Below are positions 10,270 through 21,195 of a stretch of DNA of 64,000 bases, one piece after another. How positions within the stretch are numbered: position 1 is the stretch's first letter; every line of letters starts with the position of its first letter. Location: contig CM041465.1 of NCBI GenBank assembly GCA_023213395.1, positions 112,041,741-112,105,740 of the forward strand, given 5' to 3'. The notes under the pieces are model-generated. The model was not told where the DNA came from, made no database searches, and worked only from the letters and a program-made list of their open reading frames with translations. The position numbers and the translations under genes were made by a program. The DNA is from Cycas panzhihuaensis (taxonomy: Eukaryota > Cycadophyta).

Positions 10270-10737
10270 GTGTTACTTTCATCACCCATTGGTCGCCTAG
10301 ATTTTGTGTCACCTATGTCCGTCTACATCTTTACCGACGGCAGAAGCTGCGGTAATCTTGGACCTTCTACCGCCGCATGGATTCTCCGCAGTCCTTCTGG
10401 ACATGATCTCCTCCGCTTTGGGATCTTCCTCCCAGAGGCTACCAACAACGAAGCTGGATATATAGTTGTTATTGAAGCCCTGACTGATGCCCTCTGTTTC
10501 CATCACGGATCCATCGTTTTACTTTGCGACTCTCAAGTTGTGGTGTCTCATCTCACCCAGGTTTACCACGTGCGATGCCCCCACTTGAGGACTCTTGCTT
10601 CTGCTGCCAGATCTCTCCTGGCCCGTTTCTCTTCTGTCGATATCCAGCATATCCCTCGGGCCCTCAATGCTGAGGCAGATAGTCTCGTTCGCCTCATCCT
10701 TGAGCGCCGCCTTCCTCTCCTTGCTGACCGTCCCTGA
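10270..10737 (+). CDS. Second, stand-alone type I RNase H (aRNH-like) near the 3' LTR
   Basis: An uninterrupted 155-codon frame, the only clean Pol-type frame in copy 1. It has the RNase HI order: FTDGRSCGNLG with the first catalytic Asp (after a likely alternative start, MSVYIF, at 10318), ATNNEAGY, LLCDSQVVVSHL with an Asp, and the C-terminal HIPRALNAEADSLV with the last Asp. The catalytic Glu position (normally NNEAEY) reads Gly in this copy, while copies 2 and 3 and the old relic keep Glu, so this copy is probably inactive. Tat elements carry an extra archaeal-like RNase H, usually between RNase H and integrase; here it is about 3.7 kb beyond integrase and next to the LTR. Presence in all copies at the same place argues against a host gene. 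Confidence 0.82.
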   Translation: MLLSSPIGRLDFVSPMSVYIFTDGRSCGNLGPSTAAWILRSPSGHDLLRFGIFLPEATNNEAGYIVVIEALTDALCFHHGSIVLLCDSQVVVSHLTQVYHVRCPHLRTLASAARSLLARFSSVDIQHIPRALNAEADSLVRLILERRLPLLADRP

Positions 10738-10821
10738 GGCTTGTCCAGCCCTCCTGTCGCCCAAGCCCCAGGTTATCTCACTTTGCTTTGCGATCCGTTC
10801 GCACCTCTGAAACCTGGTTAC

Positions 10822-10840
10822 TAATGAGGTAAAACTATGG
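10822..10840 (+). promoter_or_regulatory. Conserved 19-nt motif just before the 3' LTR
   Basis: TAATGAGGTAAAACTATGG recurs at the same place in copy 2 (51050-51068) and copy 3 (59661-59679, one change), and in the old AT-rich region (21431-21449, one change). It may be the polypurine tract and LTR edge (LTR then starting TGGTA) or a separate signal about 60 bp upstream. Confidence 0.55.
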
Positions 10841-10899
10841 TATCTACTCTTTGCTTGCTCTTTCACTTGATTATGCATGCTCTTCCGCATCTCTTGTAG

Positions 10900-13711
10900 T
10901 GGGGGCAGCCCCCTCACCTTTCTCAGTTTTCCAGTCGGTTCCTAGGTGGCTCATAGGTAGCCCCTATGTTATCTCCACCACCGCTTTCGTATTCACGCGT
11001 TCTGCCACGACACTCGCCAGCACCCTTGCCTACTGTTATGATCTTGATTGATATATCTATATACACATGTGCTACTGACAGTTGTGTTGCCGGCGTCGCC
11101 ATCGCACGAGCTTCCGAGCGGCGAGGCTCTCTCGCGAGGCGGTGTTTCCCGGCTTCCGGGAATGGATACGGAATCACTGACTCAGGTAAGTGTAGGTATG
11201 TTTCTCGCATTATCATCTCTTTCTTTTGATGAGTGTTTGCTTGCATGTCTGCATGTGTGTGGCTTTGTGGGTGACTTTACCGTCGTCCACACTTGTTTTA
11301 GCCTATGACGACTATAGCAGGGGCACACTCCCAGTGAGTGTGGCACCCTGGTGGCCACTTCACTTCCCGCATCTACCCTCCTCGCTTCAGGATCCACTAG
11401 GTTTGCGCCACCTCCACCCGTGTGATGACCCGTCATCGTTTGGTCAACTTGCCACCCTGGTTGAGCCCTATTTTTGCTCCTTTGGACCCGTTTGTTGGCT
11501 TGTTTGCCCCCGGGTAGGTGTTTCAGCCCCCCATTGGCCCTTTTTGTCATCTGCCCCTAGCCTAGGCTAGTTGGCCGAGCCTATTTTTTGCCTCTGGGTT
11601 CGTACCACCAGAATTTCCACAGATCTGTAAAATATTCACGCAGTCTGCGGAGTTCTGTGATCTGTTGTTCTAATTTATTTTTTTAAATCTGTCATGGTAA
11701 TTTCGCATTTATTACGAAACTGCCACATGGCTCGTGACTTGAATCTTTCCCAGTCGCGCCCTAATCGCTCGCTTTAGGGTTTAGGTTGGCTATTTAAGAC
11801 ATGAATTACTCAATTTTAGAACTTTTTGGCTCATTCTTGAATTGCTCCTCAAGGAAACACGGCTGTGCTCTACTCTTCCCTGCTGTTCTGCTGCTATCAC
11901 AAGACCTGCGTCTCTCCTACAGTGACCTGCTCTCCTTTGGTGTGGCTAGGACATTCTCCCAGTCCCTCATGCACCTTGGAGAGGTTCCAGTAGATCTTTA
12001 CCCAGGCAGTCCACAAGTGCTCCAAGTGCAGGTGTTTCCCTTCCAACCTCTTTAGCAGGGTCCCAAACCCTCACTCCGGATCTGGCTGATTTCTCGGCCC
12101 TCTTCGCCCTTGCCGTGAGACAAGTCTCTTGCCTCCCTCACTCAGGTATTTCTTGATTTACATTATTTTTCTTGTGATATTAATGCTTCATCTTGCTTGC
12201 TCCTTGCTTGTCCTTTTGAGTTTGGTTTTTTTTCTTTTAGTGGGTTGTTTTGCCATTGTCTTTGTTCCTCTTGCCTACATTTGTTGCTCATGGCAGCGGT
12301 GTTGAGGGTTGGAATAGGCTTTGGGAAGGAGTTGGGTGGGTTCCGTACCACCTTCCACGCTCCCTAAGCGGCTCTAAGCCCCCCAAATCGTCCCTCTCGC
12401 CCTGTGCTATCCTTGGCACACAAATGAGGGTTTGTTGGCCCTCTTTTGGCCACTGAAACCAGCGCTGGCATAAGTTACAACACTGATTTGAGGGCCTTTA
12501 TTCAGGTTTGGGCAACTTACATAAGTCCCAACCGCTAGTGTTTGCCTAACTTTCTTCCCAGCTGCCCGGCTTGCTCCTCATAGCATCTTGGTTTGCCGTA
12601 TGTTTTCCTTGGCCCCTCTTTGCCTCCTTGTTGCCGTTTCCAGCCCTTGCTCTTGGCCTTGCCCTCGTTGCCTTGTGGCTCTTGGGGGGAGGTTAGGGCG
12701 TCATTTGCAAGAGGTGGGCCACTCCGAGGCTTACCGGTCATTTACCTTTGTTTTGGTTACTCTCTTTTGCGTACTTTCATCGTTGGATTGATACTAACAC
12801 ATGTGTATTTAGATTCATATTTGTACTATTTAGACATATATTGTTAGAATCTTATATTGCATGTTAGTATCCTTCCTCCAGGAAGGGAGAGGTTTCCATT
12901 ACTTGTAGGTACTCGGGGAGCGTGGAGGATATTGTCCGTTAGCTCCGTTGCCGGTAAGTGCCCTCACGTACATCGTACTTTCGCACTTCTTCATTTACTA
13001 GCATTTGCTTCCTTTCTTTCCTTGGCATCGTATTTGGTATTTTCCCAGGGAAGGTAAGGGAGCCCCTTTTCAATCCGCCGCAACATCCCGCATCCAACGC
13101 GCCACGTGGAGTAGCTTGGTGCCCTTCAAGAAGGCCTTCATCATGCACGCCCTCAGTCTAGGTACACATCTTACTCTACCTTGCTACTGCTCTTTTTTTC
13201 CTTTTTAATTTCCTCTTAGTAATTAATACATTGGAAAACAAAAGGGAAATTTGATCTTGTATTTAGTTATGTTTCGTTTGTTTTATTACACGCATCTTTA
13301 CCATCTATAGGAAAGGTTATAGGAACCCCCCTTCTCTACCTTTCCTCTTCTCCTCTTAGTCGCACAAGTTTCTTGCCTCCCGCGTTGCTTGTGTACCTGG
13401 TTAGCTTGTTTAGGCACACTCTTGACTTATTTTTCTTGGGTCTTCTCCTTCCCCTTCCGGCCACCCAAGGGTGGGAGGGTCCTGTCCCTAGGTCAACCCA
13501 GGTTTGTCCTACGCATCTTCACCCTTTGTTCGAAGTGGTGGAGGATCACTTGTTAGTAGCCATATTCCATTGCAGATCCCGAACTCGCGCTCCGGCGCAC
13601 GGTGCGCTCTGCGTGGTAATTACTTTCCTCATAGGTCTCACCTTAAGTTATTTCACCGCCCACTCTCACCACACCTATTAGTTAGGTAGCTATCCCATAG
13701 ACGCGTGTCTA
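10900..13711 (+). repeat. 3' LTR of copy 1 (about 2.8 kb)
   Basis: The right edge is set by alignment with the LTR ends at 48252 and 56894: all share TATCCCA followed by a short GC-rich terminus ending CCA (TCTA here, a likely C-to-T change). To the right the copia protease frame resumes, with GAGGG (13712-13716) as possible target duplication. The left edge is less certain: TGGGGGCAGCCCCC at 10900 is conserved in all three LTRs, but TGGTA at 10838 is possible. The many short frames inside show no protein family. U3, R and U5 are placed by the promoter at about 11790. Confidence 0.7.
11701..11797 (+). promoter_or_regulatory. LTR core promoter: inverted repeat, G-box remnant, telobox, TATA
   Basis: In order: TTTCGCA/TACGAAA inverted repeat (11701-11719), CCACATGG (a CACGTG G-box with one G-to-A change), two telomere-like units TTTAGGGTTTAGG (11773-11785) and TATTTAAG (11791-11798). 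The same series occurs in the other two LTRs (50115-50220 and 58765-58865, minus strand). Confidence 0.55.
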
Positions 13712-15318
13712 GAGGGTAAATGACCTTAAGAGTCTGGTTATTTGCGGTTACACTTAGATCAAATCCACGAGAAATAAGTGTGGATAAAGAGAGTAGGTTT
13801 TGTTTGAGATTGGGTATGTATAAGACATCAAGCAATGTAAAATCTTCTAAGCTTGGGAGTTTTAGGTGAATGATGCCAATTCCTTTAATAGGTTGTTGTG
13901 ATTTATCAGCCATGTGAACAACTCCATGAATATTTGAGTCAAATGTTTGATATGGACTGTGATTACATGTTATATGTTGAATTGCTTCTGTGTCCATGAT
14001 CTGCTGTCCATAGATTGAAGCCACACTATTGGCAATTCCAATAGGGCTTGGCATTGGTGAATGGAATTCACAAGTGATATATCCACACCAAGCTACAAAG
14101 AATCTCTTTGGTTGGTCAATGGCATTTGATGCTGAAGATCCCTTAATTCTTTGAATGTGTGCTTGTACAAAACCTGCACCACTAAAGGATTCTTCACAAG
14201 TTTCTTCAACATTGTGAGCTCTATGTTTTGGTTGGAACTTGGCCAACTTATAAGTGGTAGTTCTGCAATATTTTGCTAAGTGTCTTTTATGATTACACCA
14301 ATCACACATAATGGTTTGATTACCAGTCCCTGAAGAAGTACTAGTTTGGCCCAACTGTCTTGCTCTTTGTTGAGATGGCCCTTGGCCTTGAAACTATCGA
14401 GGTTGTGATTGAGGGTTTGATTGACCTTGTGGATGATTTCCCATATTTCTTCATCTTCCTCTTGCTCAATTATTTCCTCTTCCACGAGAGGGACCTTGAT
14501 TTTTTGTGTAGCAAACTTCTTCTTTTACCTCAAAGGCTGCATCTGGAAGAGAGTTAGAGGCTATAAAGTTTGTATCAAAGGTCTTGTCAAATTCTATAAA
14601 CTTCTCAACAAGTACTTCAAAGTTGAGTGTCTTCAATGTTCTACTAGATTGAAGACTTCCAAGTAAGTTTTTATAATCAGGGACATGTAAACATGACTGG
14701 ATCAAAAATGCCCAAGTGATGCATTGGGTCTTAAAGTCTTTGTAAATTGCCTATTTAATTGGTCAAAAGAGATTTATTGTTTCATGAGCTCATCCCTTCT
14801 ACATTTTTAATTTGTTCATTTTCAAAACAAGATAAACAAATTCTAAATCTGACTTTATATTAAAGTTCTTTTTAAGAACTTCTAGGACCTTCTAGGCTGT
14901 ATCATATTCCTCTTCATTTATCAAGTTATGCAAGGATTGATTAATGACCAACAGAATTCCTGTATGAATCTTTTCATCATCTATCTCCCATTGTAGTTTA
15001 GCTGCAACATCTATAGGAGTTGCTAGGGTGGATCCACTCGAAGCAATTGTTGTAGTCGTTGTTGGTGTTCTAGGTGTAGGCTACAAGTGGGCTCTCCAAA
15101 GGCCTTCATACTTTGCAGCATTTTTAATTCCAGTGTACCATATATCCTGATTTTCTTTACCTTTCAATATGTAGTTAATATTTTTCTTGAATTGAGATGA
15201 CATGGTGATGATGAAGAAGTAGAAGAGATGATAGAAGTATGTGCCACTGACACGTGTAGCTAGTACACCTAGCACAGTAGGGATGTAGAAATGATTGTTG
15301 TGATGAGAAGCAAGCAAT
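13712..15318 (-). pseudogene. Copia gag and protease N-terminal part
   Basis: The gag start is read at about 15203 (MSSQFKKNINYILKGKENQD), followed by YDTAWKVLEVLKKNF, typical of the UBN2/Retrotran_gag_2 family that builds copia particles. A CCHC zinc knuckle CDWCNHKRHLAKYC (C-X2-C-X4-H-X4-C) lies near 14290-14330. Protease follows, with DTEAIQHIT where DSGAT-H is usual and the downstream signature DVLYIPNLKQNLLS (about 13815-13860). Stops and frame breaks between 14705 and 15080 make it a pseudogene. The frame runs into LTR sequence at 13711, which fixes the insertion point. Confidence 0.78.
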
Positions 15319-17142
15319 GATTAACTATTTTTCAATAATTACATAAAAAATGAATATAAGTAATGATGCAAGAATGAGGCCTAATGTAGAGCTGACAAAG
15401 AGTGGTGATGTGTCATGCCACTAACCTCTCACTTATGTCTAAATGTAGGTGAGGTTTCGATACCTAAAGCTTCTAGTATACGATTAGGGCCTTCACCTGT
15501 GATACTTGCACCTGTGATTGGTGATGAAATCCAAGTCACAGTAGAGCCTCGGTACTCCCAATCCTCACCCAGTTCACTAATGAGCAATTATATACCTCCT
15601 CCAAAGAGTTAAACAGTATTGCGTATCCCACCACGAGTATGATGGATATTAGACCAGGTTAATTTTAATCTTGTATTAAGGTTTTCAGTTTTTCCAGGTG
15701 GTTATCAGGATTATTCCTGATTGGAGGCCATAGGTATAGCTAACCTATCCGTCCACCACTATTCCGGTTATGATTAGACCTGGTATGAAACTTACACCTC
15801 CCTTAGGGCCTAGACTTTGACCAACCTTGGTCTATTTCAACCAAGGCGAGTATGCGTACAAGCCAAAAATTGGTGGTATAGATCGTACGGATGATATTCC
15901 TTTTAGGAATAGTGTAAGATGTTTCCGTATAAATAAAAACTGAAATAGAAACTTACCAAATGTGTTTTCTTACTTTTCATGCTTGTTTTATTATTGTTGC
16001 TACTTTTTTGATGCTTTATGCTATGTGTGCAAATAAAAAAGCATGTTAGATTTAGTAGGGGAACCAGATGTTGCTTCCCATCCAAGGTTTCCCTTGCTTT
16101 AGTACACTGTTTCCAAATATGATTTTGGAAGTTTTAATATAAAATCCATAATGGGATAAAAAGTGGATCAACTTGCCACTAAAATTATGATTTTTCTAAA
16201 CCTATATGCATGTTATTTTGTCCTATTTTGTGAATTTTTCACAAAATTTATAAATAATGATAAATGGATAAATTTTTAGAAATTACAAATATGAAGGCCT
16301 AAATGATAAAATCTAAATTTATGACAGAAGGAAAGAGTGTTCAGAATGTTATTTCTGATAGAGTTGTGAAGTTAGATTTTAAAAAGGACATAAAAGTTTT
16401 TCTGCCTGAAAAAGCACCAAAGTAAAATCATGTCAGGTCAACTGTCTCATAATCTAGACTTCAATATGTAAAACGTTACATTTTAACATGTACATTAACT
16501 TTTCCTTCTTCACCATCTACAAAATCTATCCAAAACTTTTCTAAAACACCCTTGCAAGGTCCTTTATGGGGTTGAGTAGGCAAAATCAGCAACCGTGAGA
16601 AAACTGCATAGATCTCACTAACCAGTGGATGAAATTTAATGATATTTATCTTAAAATTATCTTAATACATAAATGTACCAAATACCTTAATAAACTTTCA
16701 GATCTTTATCTTATAATTGAAGGATTTCATTAGGAAAAGTGCTTTAAATCACTTATCCACAAAATTTACCCTTTTTTGTCATAGCTAAAACTCATTGTTA
16801 CAGGCTGAATCTAAAGTTTCTCTAGAAGACAAAAATGATCCTCTAGTGAAGGTGACCTTGCATGCCAAATTTTATCAAATTATGAGATGGTTGAATTTTT
16901 ATAAAAATTTGGGCCTTTAATGCTTCCGGGACTATTCCAGTAGTTGAACAGCTTCAAAAACCTATATTCTTCACCTCTAAATTTCTACACACATGTACAA
17001 AGCAACGACATATAAAATACTATAATTTTATGCTCTCAAAATATTAAGAAAAAGGAATGCACTCTCAATACTTCACATTGAAGGTGAAGGGGAGGCAAAA
17101 TGACTCCATGCAAGTGGAATGGAGTGAATAGATCCTCTTCTA
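15319..17142 (-). other. Long untranslated leader of the copia element
   Basis: About 1.8 kb between primer site and gag, with no frame longer than about 65 codons and no recognisable protein. The part at 15400-15900 is less AT-rich than the rest and might be a small insertion, but I cannot define its ends. Confidence 0.45.
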
Positions 17143-17154
17143 GCTCTGATACCA
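17143..17154 (-). other. Primer binding site (tRNA-iMet)
   Basis: On the minus strand it reads TGGTATCAGAGC, the standard complement of initiator tRNA-Met, two bases from the LTR end. Confidence 0.88.
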
Positions 17155-17156
17155 CA

Positions 17157-17468
17157 TGAAGGAAGGATGGAACTAGGAGATAAATCACTCACATACACAC
17201 AATGGCAATGGAGAATGAAAAAGAAGATGAAACAAGATATGAGAGCAAGCTTGGAGGTGAGAATGAATAATGACTCCCTCCTTGAGATTTCACTTTTTAT
17301 TATTGAGGGTGAGCATTAGGGTTAGGATTTTCCCGCCTAATGACATGAACTTGAAATTACATCTAAATGCACATAAAGTACATTTCATTGAGAGACTAAT
17401 GCTAATAATATATCCTAAGGTCACATAATTAATCTACACAAATGACCTTGATACATTAACCTCTTTCA
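17157..17468 (-). repeat. 5' LTR of the copia element (312 bp)
   Basis: On the minus strand it begins TGAAAGAGG and ends CCTTCCTTCA, giving imperfect inverted termini (TGAAAGAGG versus TGAAGGAAGG). It ends two bases from the primer site. Confidence 0.8.
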
Positions 17469-17473
17469 GTTAC

Positions 17474-19960
17474 CATAGGAATTTTGTCTTAATTTAGATT
17501 ATAGAACCATCGTAGCTCTTCACCTCATCATTCATGTATCTCATTTAGATTCCCTTCATGTTTGATAAAAGAATTATCACCTTTCTCATTGCCACCTGGC
17601 CATCCTACCTTCTTCCTAGAGTAGAAGCTTTAGGTGTTAAGGGGGTAAAAGTTTCACCAAAACCTAGCCTCTTATTTATATTTATAAGTTTTGATATACT
17701 TCTTGTATGGTTTCATGAAAAAAATAAATGATAGACTTGTTTTATGATGAGTTAGGCCATGTTTTGATGAAGTAGCCTATTAATTTGCTTGATGATATAA
17801 AATGAATGATGATGTATTATATATTTATGCTATCCCCTACTCATGATTGATACTTATGGTATTAAAATTCTTCTTTCATAATCACTTTAATTTAATTTTT
17901 CTTTTAAAACTCTTTGTTTGCATATTTTGATCTTGGTTTCAGCCATATTTTATCACATTTTATTATTTTTAGGCTTGTGATCATTGTTTTCATTATGTTT
18001 TGGGCCTCTTTCCTCATTAGTGAAGTCATTTGTACTTAAATTTATGACTAAAAATTAAATTTTTAACTTTTGATGAGCTAATTTTTGCTTCCCAATTTAT
18101 CACATTTTTTGTGCTACCAAAAATGCGATCAGTCATGCTTTTAAAGTAAAGTCACATTTTTGGTAGGTCTAAAAATGTGACTAGTCACATTTTTTTTCTG
18201 TTATACATGTAAAACTTAGCTAGCACATTAGATTTTTGTATACCACCACCTAGATTTATTGAAATCTTATCTTTTGAATGCCCTAGAGTGATTAGAGATG
18301 CATTTTTATCTATCATTAAGATTTAGAGAATCAAGAGATCAAGTTTTGTGTGATTCTTTGGAGATTTTTAAAGATGTTTTAAAGAATATTACTATTGTGA
18401 CTTAGACATTAGCTTTTTTTTTTTATGCTTTTTGGTAAAATCAAGAGGAATATTTGATGTTGAAGCTTTCTTCTTTGTTGATGTTCAAATTTTGATGGTT
18501 TACTTTTCACGTTTCATCACTTTTCCTATTATTTTTAGCCTCAAAACACCTATAAATTAGTAAGATCTTTCCTATTTGATTTATTGTCATTTCACTACTT
18601 GTTGGAGGTTGTTTCTTACTCAGAATTTGCTCTCTCTTTCTACTAGTTTTTATGGTGATCTTATGTTCATTGTTGGCTTAGAATCTTGGTTGAAAGATTA
18701 GCCCTTTATATGGTTGAAAAGAGATAAACTAAGGTGAAGCATAGTCATCTCTTCACTATCAAAATAGCTATCTCTTCCCATTCTTTCATAGTAGTCTTAA
18801 TTCCAAGTGGTCTGTCATCCCTTTTGGCTTATATATGGCTATGGTTTAGCCCTCAATACTTGTTGTCTTTTTCCTTTTCCCATTTTAAAAGAAATTTTAG
18901 AGATATTTGATCAAAATAAAGAAAAAAAGCCATTCTAAGGTAAAATTTTATAATAGGAAAGAAGTCTTAGTTTTGAGGCTTGCATGATTTTACTCTTTGA
19001 TTTATTTTCTTCCTTTAAAAAGAAAAATCAAAATTGGTTAATGATATATATATTTAATTTTTCAAATCATTAGAGATTTAAGGATCCCTTTAGAGTACCT
19101 TTTTCTCTAATTGTAACAGAATCTCTAAGTTGTGTTACTTATTTCTTGTATAAGGATTATGATTGGAGTATAATTAGTTGCATGCAACGTTAATGGTCTC
19201 AAAATTTATTCTAAATAGTAGTCAAACATCTTTAAAATTTCTCTTTTTATTATAGAATCTTCATTCAAAGAAAAGATAGCATGTGAATGAGCTAAAAAGC
19301 TTTTCATTAGCATCACATATTATTAAATCTTTTAAAATCTTGCATAAGCAATTACATGTTATGTTGCATCTCATATTAGTGCTTTTCTTTTCCTAATGAA
19401 GTATGTGTGTTATGTTTAAAGGAAATAATTTCATATTTATTTTAGTGAGCTTCATCTTTCAAAAAAAAGGAAATAAAAAATATATTACATGTATCTAGTT
19501 TTTCTTTTGCTTATTTGTTGAAGGTAGATTAGGCCTTGTTGTTTCATCGATTGCCTTTATTCATTTTATTTTATCTTGTAAAAATACAAGGAAAAAAAAT
19601 GAAACAAAAAGAAAGAAAGGAAAAACCTTTTTCATTGTCTATCCCTTCCCCTTTATTCAAGTAAAACTCAAAAGGTTGAAAGAATTAAAGGATATGAGTC
19701 CCTAAGAAGGACATAAGAAATATTATCAGAGTAACTATGAATTTAGAACTCCTTCACCTAGTTGTGTAGGCTAGTGGATCCAATCAACCCCATATATCCT
19801 AGTCTTTTATTACCTCATTTATCATATCCTCATCAAATGACACAATTAGGTGAAGACTCCTTCTTAGGAGTTGGGCAAGGCTGGTTACTTAGGTTCTTTT
19901 AGACTTTATATCTCTTGGTTTCGATTAAAATAAAGAAAATACCCCATTCATTAAGGGATA
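17474..19960 (+). repeat. Arm A of a diverged 2.4-kb direct-repeat pair
   Basis: Arm A matches arm B (23230-25760) in the same orientation along its length. Examples: GGTGTTAAG-GGGTAAA near 17634 versus 23362, the palindrome cluster near 18110-18194 versus 23866-23945, and CTTAGGAGTTGG near 19863 versus 25647. They may be LTRs of an old element or a segmental duplication. Arm A carries a TATA-like CTATAAATTAG near 18549. Short frames inside are T-rich and not credible genes. Confidence 0.65.
18110..18194. repeat. Palindrome cluster in arm A
   Basis: 18171-18194 is a perfect 24-nt palindrome (AAAAATGTGACT and its complement). An imperfect copy of the same word lies at 18118-18143 and an inverted CTACCAAAAATG/CATTTTTGGTAG pair spans the cluster. 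The matching place in arm B has TATGTAGAA (23886-23894) with TTCTACATA (23909-23917). Confidence 0.8.
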
Positions 19961-20069
19961 TCTAGTTTAGGTCCACCCAATATGTACAACTCCTCACCTC
20001 TTATGTTAGTAAAGAAGTTATAATAGAATCATAATCTAAACCATATGTAGTACTAAAACTAATTAAGGT

Positions 20070-21085
20070 AAGAATATTATCCTAAGATTCTAATAATGAA
20101 CATAACAAGGTAACAACCTTATTCTCATCCTCAATCTTGACATCGATATTAACCAACTAATAGTATTAAAAATATATAAATGATTAGGAATTTTTATACC
20201 TTCTTCATATGTAATAAGTATATCTATATCTTCAAGTAGATTCAATTTGCCACTAATTTGGTGATGTACAAGCCTTCCAACCAAGCCCATAATCCTACTG
20301 TTTTCTTCTCATCTATGATGTTAAATAGAACTTTGTCTTCCAGGTATATTCATATTGTTCTAAGAGCTATTTAGTATAGATCATCTCATTCATCATCATC
20401 CATCCCTACATGTTTCTTTGATTTACCTTCTAGAGTTTTGTACAATCCCTGTTGCATTAAAACATCATATGCTTTCATCTTTTATAACTTGAAATTATTC
20501 TTACCATTGAATTTCTCCACCTCAAACTCTGTATTCATCAGTTTTACCATTTGGTGTAGAAAAAACTAACACTAAAACTTTCACAAACTCATTACAAAAA
20601 TAAAGGTGGCTTTGATACCACTTGTTAAGAAAACTAGGTCCCAATAACCAAAAACTGACATAAAGATCAACTATTTTATAACTAGTTATAAGAATTAAAA
20701 CTAAAATTTAGCATGCAAGTTCTTAAACTAGAGATAATATAATAAATAAATTAGAAAGCTAAAGTATCATATATACACTAACTATAACATAGTAAAACCT
20801 TGGCAGTGTGCTAAGGAAACATCCATATAAGAAAGTTATCAATCTTTATTATCCAAGAATGGAGAAATGTACATAATCTATAATAGAATGCTCACAACAA
20901 TAAGAACCAACTACCTCTATTCAATATAGTACATCTAGTACATCAAATACCATTAACATAATAAAAAAACACCCTAAATCAAGCTATATGAGAGAGTCAT
21001 ACAAGGAACAAATCCCAACCATCAAATTTAGGTATTTTGAATAAACAACCTTGATTTTCTTTATAATTTAGTATGTTTTATAACA
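20070..21085 (-). mobile_element. Copia relic: 5' LTR, primer site and gag fragment
   Basis: On the minus strand the LTR (20623-21085, 463 bp) begins TGTTATAAAA and ends TTAACA, with TGTTA/TAACA termini. It is followed after two bases by TGGTATCAAAGCC (20608-20620), a tRNA-iMet site with one change, and by a copia gag. No 3' LTR or pol is seen below 20070, so the copy is truncated. CTAGC (21086-21090) is the possible target duplication. Confidence 0.75.
20075..20570 (-). pseudogene. Copia gag fragment (UBN2/Retrotran_gag_2 family)
   Basis: Read from about 20545 downward: FEVEKFNGKNNFKL, then MKAYDVLMQQGLYKTLEGK, then KVLFNIIDEKKTVGLWAWLE, then LYITKLVAN. This is the familiar order KFDGKNNF-LWK, LVQQGL-KAL-GK, LFNV-EE-TA-LW-KLE, LYMTKSL-NKL of Tnt1-like copia gag. 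Stops replace Trp and Gln codons and at least one frame break is present. Gag would build the particle; this fragment is dead. The identification is firm, the end point approximate. Confidence 0.78.
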
Positions 21086-21168
21086 CTAGCTTTTTAGGTC
21101 AGGGGATACCACCCCTAAACCTCCATTTATAAGGGGGGTTCTGACTCCCCCTATACCCTACGGCCAAG

Positions 21169-21195
21169 GGAGGATCCCACTCTCTTGGATCCTCC
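21169..21195. repeat. Inverted repeat in a G/C-run island
   Basis: GGAGGATCC (21169-21177) pairs with GGATCCTCC (21187-21195) over a 9-nt loop. It sits in a short GC-rich island (21090-21220) with G and C runs, out of step with the AT-rich surroundings. Confidence 0.75.

Larger units (their letters stand above)
1..13711 (+). mobile_element. Tat-like Ty3/gypsy LTR retrotransposon, copy 1 (5' end outside window)
   Basis: The order gag, protease, RT, RNase H, integrase is Ty3/gypsy. The integrase ends in a GPF-type tail with no chromodomain, which points to the non-chromodomain Tat/Athila side, and the RT motif ACPKDNFPLP is typical of Tat. After integrase come an antisense PMD-like pseudogene, a hairpin-rich spacer, a second RNase H and one long LTR. 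The 3' LTR ends at 13711 inside a copia protease region; the 5' LTR lies left of the window. Pol is broken by many nonsense changes that are mostly transitions, so the copy is dead as a whole. Confidence 0.85.
13712..17468 (-). mobile_element. Ty1/copia element, 5' half, interrupted by copy 1
   Basis: On the minus strand it shows a 5' LTR, a tRNA-iMet primer site, a long leader, gag with a CCHC knuckle, then the start of protease. The frame is cut at 13711 by the copy 1 LTR, so its 3' half should lie left of the window. GTTAC at 17469-17473 is the candidate target duplication. Confidence 0.8.

Noticed and set aside
10270-10737. RNase H frame as a host nuclear gene
   Set aside because: It occurs at the same distance before the LTR in copies 1, 2 and 3 and near the old relic, so it belongs to the element.
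11773-11785. Interstitial telomere repeat
   Set aside because: Only two TTTAGGG units; better read as a telobox in the LTR promoter.
10923-13681. Numerous 60-120-codon frames in the LTRs
   Set aside because: Not conserved in frame between the three LTRs, no motif; chance frames in GC-rich DNA.
17143-17154. GGTATCA-type words as possible tRNA genes
   Set aside because: They sit next to LTR ends and are primer binding sites; no tRNA arms are present around them.
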